This document shows, in pieces, positions 21,726-32,236 of a DNA stretch of 64,000 nucleotides. Positions within the stretch are counted from its first letter, which is position 1. Each line of letters begins with the position of its first letter. The stretch is from Malachius bipustulatus (lineage: Eukaryota > Arthropoda > Insecta > Coleoptera > Melyridae). Under the pieces are notes generated by a model. That model was not told the origin of the DNA. It ran no database searches and saw nothing but the letters and a program-made list of their open reading frames with translations. The position numbers were made by a program, and so were the translations under genes. The stretch covers positions 15,128,001-15,192,000 of the forward strand of contig OU342635.1 of NCBI GenBank assembly GCA_910589415.1. Reading direction: 5' to 3'.

Positions 21726-24318
21726 CTTTAATATATGACGCTATAGCACTCCCCAAAACTTTATTCACCCTTTCGGTTGGATTAACCTGGGGGTGGTAAC
21801 TGGGATTATACCAGATCTTAGGAACCTGATATTTCTTCATTAATTCTTTGAATTCTCTAGACCTGAACTGACTACCATTATCACAACACACGACTTCTGG
21901 AGTTCCATAAACCAAAAAGATTTCTCTCTCCAAAATTTTCACGACCTTGGCCGAAGTAGCCTTAGGAAGGGGTTTTACTATAACAAATCGGGTGAAAGAA
22001 TCAGTAATAACCAACAATTGGGTATTTCCTGATTTAGATCTTGGGAAAGGTCCCATAAAATCTAAAGAAATAGACTGAAACGGAAAGTCAACTTTACGCT
22101 GATTTCCTCCTAAACCAGCTGGAGATTGATTTGTGGATTTGTGGGCACCACAAGTCTCACATGATCTAACATAACGTCTCACTGACTCCTTTACTCCTGG
22201 CCAATAATAATTTTCCAAAATTCTTGCCAACGTCTTTGAAATACCTAAATGAGCTGAAGTCGGATGATCATGACACTCAACAAAAACCTCTTTCCTATTC
22301 TCGGTTGGAACTACTATTTTCCAGTCTGAAAAATTGGACTGGATGTCGTGTTTTGGCCTAATATGTTTATACAAAATATTATCCTTAACGTCAAAATCTG
22401 GAAACTTCGCTGGGTTACAGCGGACTTTATTAATCATCTCAACATACCAGGTATCTGGCGTAAAGGATTTAACATTAATCAAAGAAATATGTCTGGACAG
22501 AAAATCAGCCATTACCAAATTCTTACCGGGACGATGAACAACCTTGAACTTAAATCCACTCAACCTGACTGTCCACCTAGCAATTCTGCCGACTGGATCT
22601 TTAATTTTATACAGCCATTGTAGGCTGGCATGGTCAGTAACAACCGTAAATTCTGTACCCTCGACATAACACCTAAATTTTTCGATACCGAAAATAACTC
22701 CAAGACATTCCTTTTCTGTAACCGTGTAATTTTTCTTCTCAGTCTTGAGAAGCTTTCTAGAAGCATAAGCTATAGGGTGCTCAAAATCATCCTTAACTTG
22801 ATATAAAATTGCCCCCACCCCTACGTCACTTGCATCCGTCTGAATGAAGAAAGGTAGATTGGGATCCGGTTTGACTAAAATGGGAGCTGAAACCAACAAT
22901 TCCTTAAGACTTTGGAAAGCCTCTTCGGCTTCCTCCGTCCAAATAACTGGAGTGTGCTTCTTACGACCCTTAATAAGCGATGTAATTGGCTCAGACACGG
23001 TGGAAAAATTAGGGATGAACTTTCGATACCATTGGAGGATTCCAATTACTCTTCTAACTTCGGTGGTAGTTTTAGGTGATGGCATATCAACAATAGCCTG
23101 AACTTTTCCTGGATCGGTCCTTAGACCTTTCCTATCTACCACATAACCCAAAAACGATAACGAATCTCTACAGAACTTACACTTATCCAGGTTGATCTTC
23201 AACCCGGCTTTAGTGAGAATTTCCAACACTTCAGCAAGAAGGGCAATGTGTTCCTCGAATGAATTGGACACACAAATAATGTCATCCAAATAGGTAAAAA
23301 CTCGATCTTCAAACTTGGTACCCCTAAATAGGTGGTCCATTAACCGTTGTTGCGTCTGCGCCGCATTACACAACCCAAAAGGCATAACCTTAAACTGAAA
23401 AAGACCTCGACCATGAACTTGAAACGCCGTTTTGGGCTTGGAGGTTTCCTCCAAGGGAATATTCCAAAACGCCTTTGTTAAATCAATCGAAGATAGATAA
23501 GTAGATCCAGCTACTTTACTCAAAATACTATCTACCAACGGTAGTGGGTAGGAATCCTTAACAGTCAACTCATTAATCTTACGACCATCAAAACACATAC
23601 GGTAGGTACCGTCACTTTTTGGAACCATCAAAACAGGACTTGACCAAGCTGAATTACTTTCCTCTATAACTCCATCTCTTAACATTGAATCTACTTCTTG
23701 ATGTAAAAATTTGGTGATAGCAGGAGACAGGGGGTACTGCCTCTGCTTCACGGGTCTAGCTGAACCTGTATCTATGAAATGTGTAATTTCACTTGTACGA
23801 CCGGGAGCTTTCGAAGCAAGTAATTCGTACTGCTTTATTACTTTATCTAAAACCAACTGTTGTTCCTCTGACAACTCCTCAAGATAAGTACCTAAATTTG
23901 GAGTCTCTCCTGTAATCTCATTAATGTCGAAAACTTGATTTTTAAAATCGATAGCCAACTCAACCTGCTTGCAAAAATCAGAACCTAAAATAACAGCGTG
24001 GGATATAGTAGGGATAATTGTAAATTCTAACTCAATCAACCTATCCTCAAAACAAATAGGCAAAATTACAGTACCTAGAACTGTTTGTGGCTGTCCGTTT
24101 GCTACGGTCACTCGCGGTAATTTATCTTTAACTATTCGATTGGGTTCCAACAGTTCCCAAATCGACTCAGTTCCTGCACCTAAGATGGAAATATTTGCCC
24201 CAGTGTCAACCAGAGCTAGAATCTCAAAACCCTCCAACTCAATAGAGATATACGGTCTATTATCTGCATCTTTACTCTCAAAAACTGGACTGATCTGCTT
24301 AGAAAGGTTCGAGTTCAC
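21595..24318 (-). CDS. pol: Ty3/gypsy Pol polyprotein, frameshifted near its end
   Basis: The 907 codons contain, in order, aspartic protease DTGA (residues 38-41); reverse transcriptase with catalytic Asp 279 and YLDD (343-346); RNase H with TDAS (494-497), TDH (561-563) and the conserved Asp of MADFLSR (605); integrase zinc finger (His about 685 and 690, Cys 720 and 723); and the DDE core Asp 753, Asp 813, Glu 849 with the expected 35-residue spacing. Enzymatic motifs are all present. The frame is open upstream into the end of gag in the -1 frame, so expression by -1 ribosomal frameshifting from gag is the likely mode. The listed start is a GTG and not a real initiation codon. The last ~13 residues are out of frame; the missing C-terminal domain lies in the 21198-21725 frame. 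Confidence 0.93.
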   Translation of the reverse strand: MNSNLSKQISPVFESKDADNRPYISIELEGFEILALVDTGANISILGAGTESIWELLEPNRIVKDKLPRVTVANGQPQTVLGTVILPICFEDRLIELEFTIIPTISHAVILGSDFCKQVELAIDFKNQVFDINEITGETPNLGTYLEELSEEQQLVLDKVIKQYELLASKAPGRTSEITHFIDTGSARPVKQRQYPLSPAITKFLHQEVDSMLRDGVIEESNSAWSSPVLMVPKSDGTYRMCFDGRKINELTVKDSYPLPLVDSILSKVAGSTYLSSIDLTKAFWNIPLEETSKPKTAFQVHGRGLFQFKVMPFGLCNAAQTQQRLMDHLFRGTKFEDRVFTYLDDIICVSNSFEEHIALLAEVLEILTKAGLKINLDKCKFCRDSLSFLGYVVDRKGLRTDPGKVQAIVDMPSPKTTTEVRRVIGILQWYRKFIPNFSTVSEPITSLIKGRKKHTPVIWTEEAEEAFQSLKELLVSAPILVKPDPNLPFFIQTDASDVGVGAILYQVKDDFEHPIAYASRKLLKTEKKNYTVTEKECLGVIFGIEKFRCYVEGTEFTVVTDHASLQWLYKIKDPVGRIARWTVRLSGFKFKVVHRPGKNLVMADFLSRHISLINVKSFTPDTWYVEMINKVRCNPAKFPDFDVKDNILYKHIRPKHDIQSNFSDWKIVVPTENRKEVFVECHDHPTSAHLGISKTLARILENYYWPGVKESVRRYVRSCETCGAHKSTNQSPAGLGGNQRKVDFPFQSISLDFMGPFPRSKSGNTQLLVITDSFTRFVIVKPLPKATSAKVVKILEREIFLVYGTPEVVCCDNGSQFRSREFKELMKKYQVPKIWYNPSYHPQVNPTERVNKVLGSAIASYIKDDDHRTWDEHIFEIAQAINTSVHESTGYSPSFFGFWTLHTSEW

Positions 24319-24329
24319 CTGTCTCGATT

Positions 24330-26126
24330 CTAACGTCTCTTCGGAATCGCACCTGATTCTGGACCTGGTTGGCGTCTTCGAAACTCGAGGGAAGTCGCGC
24401 CAAAATCTTCTCTCGCCGACTCGTTTTTTGAATCTGCCTTAGAACCTTCTTTACCTAAATTCGACTCCCGAGTTTCTGGACAATCCACCACCTTCTTAAC
24501 GTCCTTGGACTCAACTGCTTCCTGATTATCTTTCCCTGAATGATGACATCGGGGACAAGAAGGCGCTATTGCTCCTTTCAAACCGCACGAAAAACAAAAT
24601 TTCTCAAGTGGATGTGGACAAAAATTAAATGAATGACCCGCCTGGTCACAATTCCAACAGGAAAAAGAGCTGACTGGGGGTCGGTCTGACTTACTCATCG
24701 ACTGGTTTGGGGCATTCGCAAATCTTCGGGGAGGAAGAGGTGGACGAGGGGTCTCTACTTTAACCTTTGGGATTTCCTTCGCTTCCCTAACCGTCGTTCC
24801 CACAGGGGCTGCCTGGGGTCGACCTACACGGGTTTTACCCTCTACTCCACTCATTATCACCGAATTCTTCGCGATCTGCCTGCATAGACATTCTAACTGC
24901 TCATAAGAAACCAGATCGATCAAACATAACTTCGAATTCAAATCGGGCAGGAGGTTTCTCCTAACTATCTTCAACTGTTCCGGAATAGAAATTGGATTTA
25001 AAAGGTGTGAAAACTTCATCCTTAAATTTGCAATAAACGTAACGACATTTTCATTATTCCTTTGCCTAAAGGAGCGAATCTCCTCTAGGAGTTCTTCATC
25101 GTAATTTGGAGGGATGAAAGTATTACCAATCCTTGCCTCCAAGTCTCGCCAAGACCTCAACTGATACTTAATACTTCGGAACCATGAGAGAGCTGGTTCC
25201 TTAAATAAATCGACTGCACTATTAAAAACTGTATCAAGGGGGACTCCCCTAGCTTGACTAAGTTCACGCACCCTTTCTAAAAATTTTATAACTTCAATTC
25301 CCTTTTCTTTACCAGTAAAACATAATCCCCATTTATACACCGGGATGACCTTATCTATAGGCGCCACTAACTGGATGGATGGGACTTGAGAATTAAGACT
25401 AAACTGTGAGAAAGTGGGTGATGGATTTCTCACTGGGGGTACAAAACTGCTCGAATGTGCCTGATTATCATAGTCAAAGGGTACCTGATCACAATCTAAA
25501 AACGGATTGGTGTTATGGCTTCTTAAGCCTAACCTTCTTAACGATAGATCTTCTGGAAGATTCGAAGGGACTCTCGAAACCGTATGAAGATTACCTTCAT
25601 GAGTAGTTGAAGCATTATGACATGATAACCTATCAAATGCTTGATCTAAAAGAGAGGCCTGCGATCTTTGTGGGATTTCTGTTCTTGAACTGACTACCTC
25701 ACCGACAATTTTCTTCTTAAAATCGTCTCGCAATCGTAGAGCATCTGCTCTAACCTGATCTCGACTAGCAGTCTGAACATCGGAAGTGACCTTCATCCTG
25801 TCTATTCTTCCTAACAAATGAGCTAACCTCGAAGAAAATCTCCTAGCTACATTAGACTGAGGGGAAATAATTACCTCATCGTGCAATATTTCAGTCATAT
25901 CCAAAATAGAATCCAAAACTTGACTCAAATCCTCATTAAAATCAAAAGGAGAGATAGTCACAGTGACTCCTCCATTTATTCTCAAAAGTTGACTTAATTG
26001 TGTACGCCTATAATTTCCGTTCCAATGTGGAACTTCTCCTCTTAATAAAATTTCATACTTAATCTCATCTACCTTGAGATCAACGACCTCAAAACCGACT
26101 GTAGTATTTTCCTCAATAAAATCCAT
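24330..26126 (-). CDS. gag: Ty3/gypsy Gag protein with zinc knuckle
   Basis: About 598 codons from the ATG at 26126 (the frame also runs two codons upstream to a GTG). The middle third resembles retrotransposon capsid (…EEIRSFRQRNNENVVTFIANLRMKF…, shown here in part). One good CCHC zinc knuckle, CWNCDQAGHSFNFC, lies at about residues 490-505. A second knuckle directly follows, but its histidine position is Ala (CFSCGLKGAIAPSC), so it probably does not bind zinc normally. The C-terminus is charged and Ser/Arg-rich. Gag ends inside the overlap with pol in the other frame. It would form the particle and package element RNA. Confidence 0.9.
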   Translation of the reverse strand: MDFIEENTTVGFEVVDLKVDEIKYEILLRGEVPHWNGNYRRTQLSQLLRINGGVTVTISPFDFNEDLSQVLDSILDMTEILHDEVIISPQSNVARRFSSRLAHLLGRIDRMKVTSDVQTASRDQVRADALRLRDDFKKKIVGEVVSSRTEIPQRSQASLLDQAFDRLSCHNASTTHEGNLHTVSRVPSNLPEDLSLRRLGLRSHNTNPFLDCDQVPFDYDNQAHSSSFVPPVRNPSPTFSQFSLNSQVPSIQLVAPIDKVIPVYKWGLCFTGKEKGIEVIKFLERVRELSQARGVPLDTVFNSAVDLFKEPALSWFRSIKYQLRSWRDLEARIGNTFIPPNYDEELLEEIRSFRQRNNENVVTFIANLRMKFSHLLNPISIPEQLKIVRRNLLPDLNSKLCLIDLVSYEQLECLCRQIAKNSVIMSGVEGKTRVGRPQAAPVGTTVREAKEIPKVKVETPRPPLPPRRFANAPNQSMSKSDRPPVSSFSCWNCDQAGHSFNFCPHPLEKFCFSCGLKGAIAPSCPRCHHSGKDNQEAVESKDVKKVVDCPETRESNLGKEGSKADSKNESAREDFGATSLEFRRRQPGPESGAIPKRR

Positions 26127-26690
26127 TTTCACTATTTATCTCAAAAGAATTTTTACCTCAAAATTCTCAAACAAGACTTTTCAACCAACTCCACCTGAAA
26201 CAAAGAAAACGAAAATCCCGTTTCTTTTCTTAGTTGACTTGACCTGACCTAACAGAATTATCCAAAACCAAAATTCCAAAAATCAGATTGTTGCTGATTC
26301 TATCTGTAACTCCACCTAAGCTGAAAAATTAAAAAATTATCGAACTCGAAAACCACATCTTCAGGTTTACCACACCGTCTGGGCTGGAACCTAAAAAGCT
26401 GAAACGTCAAAAAGAAAACAACACGGACTCAAATACCACAGGTCTGAATTCCCTCGAAGTCCTTCGTTGAAAATTTCAAACCTTACCTTTTGGTTTTAGT
26501 CCATCTGTAAACTTTACGCAACTAAGAAAGGTATTTGTCTTTACTTGTCTAAATTTTGAAAAAGTCCTTTTTTTTTTTCTTCAAAAATTATGAAAACACC
26601 AACACCTCATGTTCATTAATTCTTCTCAAAGTTTGAGAAAGTTTTCGAAAAAAGAATAAGGAGATTGATTTATCCTGGTCACGCACCGCT
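26127..26690 (-). other. Leader and presumed primer-binding region of the Ty3/gypsy element
   Basis: The 564-bp untranslated leader lies between the 5' LTR and gag. The bases next to the LTR (26668-26690), read on the - strand, begin AGCGGTGCGTGACCAGG. They lack the usual immediate TGG of a site paired with a tRNA 3' CCA end. The primer is therefore unidentified; an offset tRNA match or self-priming are alternatives that I cannot separate. Confidence 0.6.
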
Positions 26691-29425
26691 TGGAGCCTTC
26701 CTCCCCCTCGCTTACTCCCACTCAAAAAGTTGAATAATAAAAAATAATTCACTTACCTTAACCCCGAAAAGGAGGTGGCTATTGACAGATCTCAATGTGA
26801 CCAGGCAAATTTGTAACATTAGCCACATTGGCCTGTCGAGTAGGACATATCAAATTTCGAATGCCCCACCCAAATATTCTAAATGTCGGAAGAAAAATAA
26901 ATTTTAAATTTTGAAAAGTGATCGTCTAAAATTTCCAAAGTATCAAACCAAAACCAAACTTCACCAAAAGGTTCGTTGTGATTATCCAGCCCGGGACAGA
27001 TAAATGTGGCCTTCCTCTGGAAAATCCAGCATTCACCGAACCAGACTGGACCCGTAGTAACTCCTAACAATTTTACAAACAATAACAAAAATTAATAAAC
27101 CTCACCAAAATATACCAGGATATATCGCCTCATTCTTGATGTTACTCTACTGATTGAATAAATAATTTAAAAGAACATGAGGAGGGTTGATACTCAAAAC
27201 TCTAAAATTGTTGAATTTCAATACAAAGATTTATTAAAATCAATTTCATCATCAGTACAATAGACTGGCAATCACCAATAGATCTTACATATCAACAATC
27301 AATTTAATAATTAAAATCAGTAATCCTGACTCAAATATTCAAACATAAATATTACCTTATTACCAATAATATCAAACTTACTTGACTAAAATTCAAGATA
27401 GGTACCTATATCATTTCAATAGTTCAGATAAAAATTTCCAAAGCTCAAATTCTATTAAACAATTTCTAAACTATAACACATAGGTATGATTCTGAATAGA
27501 ACTCCGAGTTAAATCAGAAGTTATTTCTCAAAAATTTAAATTTATCTTAAGCAAAAGTTTCAATATAAAAATCGGTATCTACCTACAAAATCTGAAATTC
27601 AAAATTTAATTTAGAAAATGATCATCTCTAACTCGAAATCCTAAACACATACGATAAATTTAATAAATTATTTTTACACATAACCATTACATTAGTCACT
27701 TGTTGACCACAATAAAAGTTCATAACATATTATCAAAAATCAAATTCACTTAGAAAGTCATAGGTGATGAAATCAATTAAACACTGTACTTGAATTTATT
27801 TAATTTTCTTGATTATCGGAAAATAGCAAAAGTTTATTCACTCATAAAGACATACCTTATTCTTCAAAACTCCATCTCAAAAAACTGACGAACTAAGGTT
27901 CCTCTAACCTAAGCGCGATGATCAAAGACTAGACCGGCATGGTTGCTGGAACTGCCTTTGCACTGGTGTTAGCACCCCTTGGTGGATGCTCTAGGTGCCG
28001 GATGAGCTGGACTGCTCTCCCTGCTACCTTGTGATGACCAAATATCAACGTACTAGGACCTCTGCCTGATGAAACCTTCCATGTCTACAAACTAAACTCC
28101 ACCACTCTTCTTTATTTCTCCAAGCTTCTTCAAATATCACCCTTCACACAGGTTAGTATACCTACCTAGGTAGGTACCTACCTAAGCCTCCACATGATCG
28201 AATCTTTATGTAAACTTTCGTGTAAATTAGAAAATTGAAAGTTGGAACTCAAAACTCAGAAACTAGAAGTTCGAAATTAAAATTCAGGAATCAAAAGTTA
28301 AAACTTAGAAATTCAAAGATCGAAATCAAAAACTGGAAATCGGAAATTAGTAGTTAAAAATCAAAACTGGAAGTCGGGACCTAACATTCTAGAACTTGAA
28401 ACTCAAAAGTAAATCAAAACTAAAGTTCAAAACTACGTTCAAAACTACGTCTAAACCCACGTCCAAGACTATGTCCAAGACTACGTCCAAGACTACGTTC
28501 AAAAACTTAATCTAGTAGTACGTAAATCCAAAACCACGTCCCTTGTCTGTAAAGACAAGAAAGCGAACATTAGTTATGATGACCAAAATTAAATTCAAAA
28601 GATTACTCACGTAAGACTGCATCTTTCACGGAAACAACTTCACCATTACACAAGGGACTAATACTAATTTACGAACTTGTAGACAGGCTACATGATCTGC
28701 CGCAGTAAGACCGAAAAATGAACCTGAAGCGTCCTTTACCTCCCTTTATAATTTTTTTGGGATGACGCTATCGCATGCGCCTTAACCACTGTCCAACCGA
28801 ACTTGGTGACCCACTTTCACTCCAAATATCATCATCGACAGTATGCAACACTTAAAACTCGCACGCGACATTGACGGATCGATTCTCATATACTCTAGTA
28901 CACCCTCGGCAGTACGACCAACCTCTCCCGTTCTCCCTATATCCAAACTTAAACTTCACAATCGTGAATCCGCTTATACTCGAGGCTTGTCGTGTCCCAG
29001 AACAAAACGCAAGTTTTTTTATATGTTTCCTCAACTATCCTTTCATGTTTTTTTAACCCACACCCAAAGAAATAATCTTTTAGGTTTTATCTGGATAACT
29101 AATCGGAAATCTTGAGTAGCAAGATGAGAGTGGTCTCATTAGACGCGGAAAATTAATTCGCATAAGATGATATACTTTTCAAACTCTGAAAACCCAGAAC
29201 CGGGACAGAAAATCGACCAGACATGTTTTCTACGTCTTACTTAAATAACAAAGACAAGGATTTCTTAATAGCTGTCAGGTGTTCGTTCGTGATCTTTGCC
29301 TAATACAGCCTCCTACATCAGCGAAAATGTACAGTCAATCATAACTTTTCTGAACTTTATAAAAATATTCCAAATCGAGAATTAAAATTTTGAAAAAGAA
29401 AACGTAGCGTGCAAGGCACGCTGCA
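26691..29425 (-). repeat. 5' LTR of the Ty3/gypsy element
   Basis: Right-hand copy of the 2,735-bp LTR, matching the left copy at every place compared. As the element is on the - strand, transcription should start inside this copy and run leftward. At 2.7 kb it is far longer than the 0.3-1.2 kb of most insect Ty3/gypsy LTRs. Confidence 0.95.
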
Positions 29426-31254
29426 TATTCCTTCTGAATGAGGATAAAACAATAATATTTCATTTTGACGTTTCCGTTCGAGTTTAAGTTTTTGAATGTT
29501 CTAATTATCATTTACCATTTTATAATTTCACTTCCAAAGCACAAAAAATAACAAAACTTATGAAGAATGGTGGTCAAAAATGTCATGAATCATAAAAAAG
29601 TGACAATTAAGGTAGGTGTTTAGTAACATATACCAGTAATTCCATCACGTTCTTAAATTATAGTCATAAATTATTGTTTTTCGCAATATCTTTAATATTT
29701 TAATGAAACTGACAGGAATTGAAATTAAATAGGTACCTATGACACATGAGAATTTGAACTACAATAGTATAAATCGTGAAACAAGTGCGGAAAAGAAAAA
29801 ATTTCTCACGAGTGTGAAATTTTTTTTCCGCACGTGCTACACACAGTACTTTTCCTACGACCACAATTTAACAGATTAATTATTTAACAAATTTAACACA
29901 TAAATTATTTTTTCAGACTACCTGTAGGTATTATTTTCAATTCTACCAATGACTTTTTATTATTACTATTATATAGGTACTGTAAGATCATTGAATTCTA
30001 CCCACAATATTATTATTATTTATTATTAGACTCCGTATCTAAACTAAAAATAAGTGACGTGGAGCGTTGGAGACGTGGTAGATATGCAACTTCCACACAC
30101 GCAGTCGACTGTGCGTCGTCGATTGAAGTTAGAGGTGTGCGAGTTTTCACGTTCGTGAATTTGATTTGAACGCTACCAATGCTGTTATTAGCGATCAACT
30201 CATAAATTTTAATAATTACTGCCACAAGAGAATAATAAAAGTATATTATATTTTATAGTCTTGTCGGGTTCTATGTTCTATGTTCTATGTTATCCCATTT
30301 GTGTTTATTTTATTACCTTGAAGCTTTAAATGAATAGTTATTCCATTAACAATAATAAGTAACAGTTGAGTTCTCAGTTACCGCCCATCACTATTGTTTA
30401 CATTAAAACTGTACGGAAACGATTTTTGGCTATGCGTTATGTCACTTTGTCGCACAGTTTTGGATACGTGAGAAATCTGTTAGTTTGCGCACAAAAAACG
30501 ATGCGCAAAGTAGTGTTTTGTATAGTGGTCGTAGGAAAAAGTTATTTCGGAATTATTTTAGTAAAATGAGCTCAGACGTGACTGCAATAGCCATCTCTCT
30601 CTTCCAAGGCACTAGTTGATGAAAAATTTTGTGGATCACCTGATAGTTAGTTTTCACACAAAAAAATAGCAGTTCTGATTGACTGCCTGAAATATGAAGG
30701 TTTTGTGTTTTTACGCACCGACTTTCACTGCGTAGAAATAAAAAAGCCTTCGTATTTCAGGCAGCCACCAGAACTTATAATTTTTTTGTGAAACTACAAT
30801 CGAACTTTCATTAAAGTACGAAATCAGGCAAATTTTTTAATATAGAACATCCGGAAGATTATCCCGTCCAAACAGCTGCGCAACAGCCAGAATTGTATTT
30901 TGTAACATCGCCAAAGTGAAACATCCGAATTTTTTATTAAACTGCTAAAATTGACAGCTTCTTCCGCTGTAATCGAACTAGTTTTTCAAATTGTTCATAG
31001 ATACGTTCAGTCCCAAATTAATTAGATATCGGTTACTATTGGACCGATCTAAAAAAAAACTGTCACCTACATTGTATTATTCTTAAAAAAAATGAACCGA
31101 GTTGAATAAATAAAAAATAAACAACAAAAAACTGCCGTTTCCGTTCCTTACTGAACCTTATTTTAACATTAATTCCAGTCAAGATCATAATTACAATAAA
31201 ATTCAAAATAAATAACCTAAAATGTAGGATTACCAATGATAATAATAATAATAG
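29426..31254. other. Intergenic with several small inverted repeats
   Basis: No gene is seen. It contains a hairpin at 29785-29833 (GTGCGGAAAAGAAAAAATTT and complement). A pair of inverted 18-mers about 680 bp apart (CTTTTCCTACGACCAC near 29850 and its complement near 30525) may bound an element. There is also a TTCTATG triplet repeat at about 30268. Confidence 0.45.
30648..30796. mobile_element. 149-bp palindromic MITE
   Basis: The ends AGTTTTCACACAAAAAAAT and its complement ATTTTTTTGTGAAACT face each other. Further mirrored blocks (GACTGCCTGAAATATGAAGG and complement) leave only a short loop. It is noncoding. Confidence 0.7.
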
Positions 31255-31552
31255 TGACTTGCGTGGCCTAGTGGTACTCCGCTGGCTCACGAAGCCATAG
31301 ATCGCGGGTTCGAAACTCACCTCGGCCCGCTTTACTTTTCAGATTCATTTTCGAATGTCTGTGAAAAGTAAAACAAGCGATCGAAGGTTTTAAAAGGCAA
31401 ATATAATTTAAAAAGTGTGTGTGGCTAAAGAGTTCGTGCTCAAAGCCAATTTACCAGAGTGGAGCGACTATGTCTTACCTACACAGTTAAGACCGATGCT
31501 CCCTCTTTAAAAAAAAAAAAAAAAAATAATAATAATAATAATAATAATATTC
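31255..31552 (+). mobile_element. tRNA-derived SINE
   Basis: The 5' head has a pol III A box-like GTGGCCTAGTGG and a B box-like GGGTTCGAAACT spaced as in a tRNA gene, and the intervening arm sequences fit a tRNA shape. A ~190-bp unrelated body follows and then an A run and an (AAT)n tail, the usual SINE 3' end. AAT-rich sequence also sits just upstream, so the target duplication cannot be told from the tail. Confidence 0.8.
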
Positions 31553-32236
31553 AATCATTAAAAAATGAGGCAACCATTTATTATTAATTAGTAATAGTTA
31601 GATACATAAACTATTAACTACACAAGCATAACTTTGCATTGTTTAATATATGTATGTGTTTACATTCTTTACCTTGAAAAAAGTCAATGTAAAGAAGACC
31701 TAATTCTTTACCCGTAAAGAATAGAGGTAAAATATTCGGCACGTCACTAGTCAATCGTCAAGCTTAGGTGCTCAGAAAATGTGGCCAGGCCAAAATAGTC
31801 GAATAATGAAAAACCAAAAAGAAGGAAGCGGCAAGATTAATAATTTAATAATTTTAATTGGATTTTCTTTCCTTTGCCACAGAAATTACAGAATAGACTT
31901 GACTTAATTGCAACCCGAACTCCGAGAAGGTCAATGTTTCCAGTTAGCAGAGAGTAATAGTTGTAAACATAGCAATTATGTAGATATAATTTATTGTTTC
32001 TAATGTTTAAACAATAAGGTGTATTTATTATCATGAAGTCATTGTTAGGAACTACTATAAATATAATATTTTATAGTTTTTGTTATTGTAAACTTGATCT
32101 AATTGTTGAGTATTTCACTGATCTTTGACATTCAACAATTTAGTACTTGGTTGAAGGGAGTTTAAATTTAATTAATTTTAACTAAACTTATAATATCAAT
32201 TATCAATACAGTAGAGTTAAATAGAGAAATATTCAA
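31553..32236. other. Intergenic upstream of GLTP
   Basis: AT-rich sequence without a frame above 65 codons. It probably contains the GLTP promoter and 5'UTR, but no core element stands out. Confidence 0.35.

Larger units (their letters stand above)
15224..29425 (-). mobile_element. Complete Ty3/gypsy LTR retrotransposon, 14.2 kb
   Basis: Two 2,735-bp LTRs (15224-17958 and 26691-29425) are offset by exactly 11,467 bp at both ends and encode identical shadow frames, so they are nearly or fully identical and the insertion is probably young. Each LTR starts TG and ends CA as read on the + strand. A 4-bp target duplication TATT flanks the element (15220-15223 and 29426-29429). On the - strand the order is 5' LTR, leader, gag, pol (protease, reverse transcriptase, RNase H, integrase), a long noncoding stretch, polypurine tract, 3' LTR. 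Integrase after RNase H fixes the Ty3/gypsy order. No envelope frame is seen. One frameshift near the end of pol makes this copy probably non-autonomous as it stands. Confidence 0.97.

Noticed and set aside
31262..31335. Functional tRNA gene
   Set aside because: A and B boxes are present but the arms pair poorly and a SINE body with an (AAT)n tail follows.
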